Position numbers and translations under genes: made by a program. A stretch of DNA of 64,000 nt from Flavobacterium frigoris. GTDB lineage: Bacteria; Bacteroidota; Bacteroidia; Flavobacteriales; Flavobacteriaceae. Below are positions 62,361 through 64,000 of this stretch, one piece after another; within the stretch, counting starts at the first letter, position 1, and every line of letters begins with the position of its first letter. The notes beneath the pieces are model-generated. The model worked only from the letters and a program-made list of their open reading frames with translations, did no database searches and was not told the origin of the DNA. The DNA lies in contig NZ_FOFZ01000005.1 of the NCBI RefSeq assembly GCF_900111075.1, positions 1 to 64,000 of the forward strand, given 5' to 3'.

Positions 62361-62745
62361 AATCTTTTTTCTATATTTCGCTATAAATCAATAAAATACA
62401 AAATAACTTTCACAACTATCCATTACTTAGCATAAAAATGATCTATAGGATTTATACTGTTTTATTTATATATTAGCTTAGTAGACACTTGAACTACATA
62501 AAAGTTGCACAAATTTGAAGAAACGTCAAGAATAAGAATTAAATACAACAAAATCGACAAATCAATTCAAATAAAAGAGGGTTTAAAAAACTAATATTTT
62601 CTTGTTACGTTACTTAAGATTCTAAATTTGATAACTACAATTCTGAATCTGTATGATTTAAATATGTGTATAATAAAACCCGTTGAAAAAATTATGGAAT
62701 GAACTATCGTTTTTCAACATTTACTGAATCAACAAAACTAAACTT

Positions 62746-64000
62746 ATGATATCAAAAATAGTAGATTTCAGCAATTTAAAAGGAGATTTAATTGGTGGTC
62801 TAGTCGCTGGAGTGGTGGCCTTACCCCTAGCCCTTGCCTTTGGTGTACAATCAGGAATGGGCGCTACAGCAGGTCTCTATGGAGCTATTATGGTAGGGAT
62901 ATTTGCAGCACTATTTGGAGGTACTCCAACTCAAGCTAGTGGACCAACAGGACCTATGACGGTGGTTTCTGCAGCTTTAGTTGTAGCTGGAATCCAATTG
63001 ACAGGAAGCCTAGAAGCGGCAATGGGGATTATATTACTAAGTTTTCTGTTAGGCGGAGCCCTACAGATTGTTTTTGGACTCATAAACATTGCTGGGTATG
63101 TCAAATATTTTCCATATCCAGTAATCTCTGGGTTTATGAGTGGAGTGGGACTGATTATTATACTTCTTCAATTATTCCCTTTTGTGGGACTTACTTCGGC
63201 TAAATCAACCTTTATAATATTGGGAGATTTACCTAGACTTTTTTCAGAATTTAATATTCATGCGCTTGCATTAGGCATTTTAACTGTATTGATTTATTAT
63301 TTATTTCCGTTAATCACTAAAGCCATTCCAAGTGCACTGGCGGCCTTGGTCATCGCAGCGCTAGCTGGTTATTTTCTAAGTTGGGATGTGCCCATAATTG
63401 GAGAAATTCCATCAGGGATTCCGTCTTTGCAAATTGGAACCATGTTTAGCAATATACCATCCGAAGCGTACCCATTAATAATAGAATATGCTGCCGTTCT
63501 AGCTGTCCTTGGTAGCATTGACTCCTTATTGACTTCGGTAATTGCAGACAATATGACTAAAACACGCCACAACAGTAATCGGGAATTGATTGGACAAGGA
63601 ATAGGCAATATGTTGGCAGCTGCTTTTGGGGGAATCCCTGGTGCAGGAGCAACAAAAGGCACCGTAGTCAATATTAATGCTGGAGGTAAAACCCGGATCT
63701 CAGGAGCCATTCATGGCTTATTTTTATTAGCCGTTCTTTTAGGTTTAGGCTCATTAGCGGCATATATCCCACTATCAGTTTTGGCAGGGTTATTAATTCC
63801 TATTGGCTTCAAAATTATTGATATCAAAGGCTTAAAACATTTGCTGCGAGTACCTAGAGCAGATGCCATCGTTCTAATTTTAGTCCTCTTAATAACTACC
63901 TTCGGCAGCTTAATCCAAGCAGTTGGCCTTGGTGTAGCACTAGCATCTATCTTATTTATGAAAAAGGCAAGTGACCTTGGTGAAAAGGGTATTACCATAG
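62746..64000 (+). CDS. SulP-family transporter, 3' end outside the window
   Basis: A plus-strand frame starting at the ATG at 62746 (MISKIVDFSNLKGDLIGGLV) stays open to the window end, giving the first 418 residues. It has the SulP signature (AGVVALPLALAFGVQSGMGA), GGTPTQASGPTGPMTVVSAA near residue 60, and IPGAGATKGTVVNINAGGKT in the later membrane helices. The C-terminal STAS domain is presumably past the end. It is a different SulP subgroup from the one at 29541-31181. Substrate unknown (sulfate, bicarbonate or another anion). Confidence 0.88.
   Translation, partial: MISKIVDFSNLKGDLIGGLVAGVVALPLALAFGVQSGMGATAGLYGAIMVGIFAALFGGTPTQASGPTGPMTVVSAALVVAGIQLTGSLEAAMGIILLSFLLGGALQIVFGLINIAGYVKYFPYPVISGFMSGVGLIIILLQLFPFVGLTSAKSTFIILGDLPRLFSEFNIHALALGILTVLIYYLFPLITKAIPSALAALVIAALAGYFLSWDVPIIGEIPSGIPSLQIGTMFSNIPSEAYPLIIEYAAVLAVLGSIDSLLTSVIADNMTKTRHNSNRELIGQGIGNMLAAAFGGIPGAGATKGTVVNINAGGKTRISGAIHGLFLLAVLLGLGSLAAYIPLSVLAGLLIPIGFKIIDIKGLKHLLRVPRADAIVLILVLLITTFGSLIQAVGLGVALASILFMKKASDLGEKGITI

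Noticed and set aside
1..64000. CRISPR array, IS element, prophage or defence island
   Set aside because: No regularly spaced direct repeats with unique spacers, transposase, integrase, restriction-modification or phage genes were recognised anywhere in the window.

Overview
The window looks like chromosomal DNA from a member of the Flavobacteriaceae, most likely Flavobacterium or a close relative. The DNA is AT-rich. Shine-Dalgarno sites are nearly absent, and many genes carry a Bacteroidota-type -7 box (TAnnTTTG) shortly before the start. The gene content fits this: a type IX secretion C-terminal domain, bacillithiol and menaquinone genes, DUF4293 beside rho, MnmD, TPR histidine kinases and a Bacteroidota-type Rho with a long N-terminal insert. 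All assignments come from reading the sequence; no database search was run.

Layout. 0.2-2.7 kb (minus): tRNA-His, bshB1 and a menaquinone pair (isochorismate synthase, hotdog thioesterase). 2.8-10.2 kb (plus): a beta-helix lipoprotein, a secreted endonuclease I with FnIII, lamin-tail and T9SS domains, and purL. 10.5-24 kb is a fatty-acid region: a nitronate monooxygenase-like flavoprotein, two tandem acyl-CoA synthetases, a hydrolase with a probable frameshift, and a compact marR-fadB-fadA-acyl-CoA dehydrogenase operon. A 13-base motif lies in the promoters of both marR and the distant flavoprotein gene, which suggests one MarR regulon. 24-34 kb: BCCT transporter, Cu/Zn superoxide dismutase, LETM1-like protein, carbonic anhydrase with a SulP transporter, and divergent dps/oxyR, so the area is rich in stress and inorganic-carbon functions. 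Two paralogous 64-65 residue proteins of unknown function follow.

34-44.6 kb: mnmD, branched-chain aminotransferase, a MazG-like protein, an M49 peptidase, an SRPBCC-GyrI fusion, an ECF sigma/anti-sigma/Spy-like module, a BNR-type lipoprotein and a secreted protein with six 22-residue repeats. 44.7-58.6 kb is mostly housekeeping: kup, an RsmB-type methyltransferase, rho, DUF4293, a NarL-type two-component pair, a YfcE-like phosphodiesterase, truA, an ABC exporter and lpdA. 58.9-64 kb: a TPR-adenylate cyclase co-transcribed with a small beta-rich protein of unknown function, a YitT protein, and a second SulP transporter cut by the window end.

There is no CRISPR array, insertion sequence, prophage or rRNA operon. 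The most unusual signals are two copies of a repeat inserted in frame in purL, the shared MarR-type operator, several intergenic repeats with conserved ends around a palindromic core, the small protein/cyclase pair, and the frameshifted lipoprotein hydrolase.
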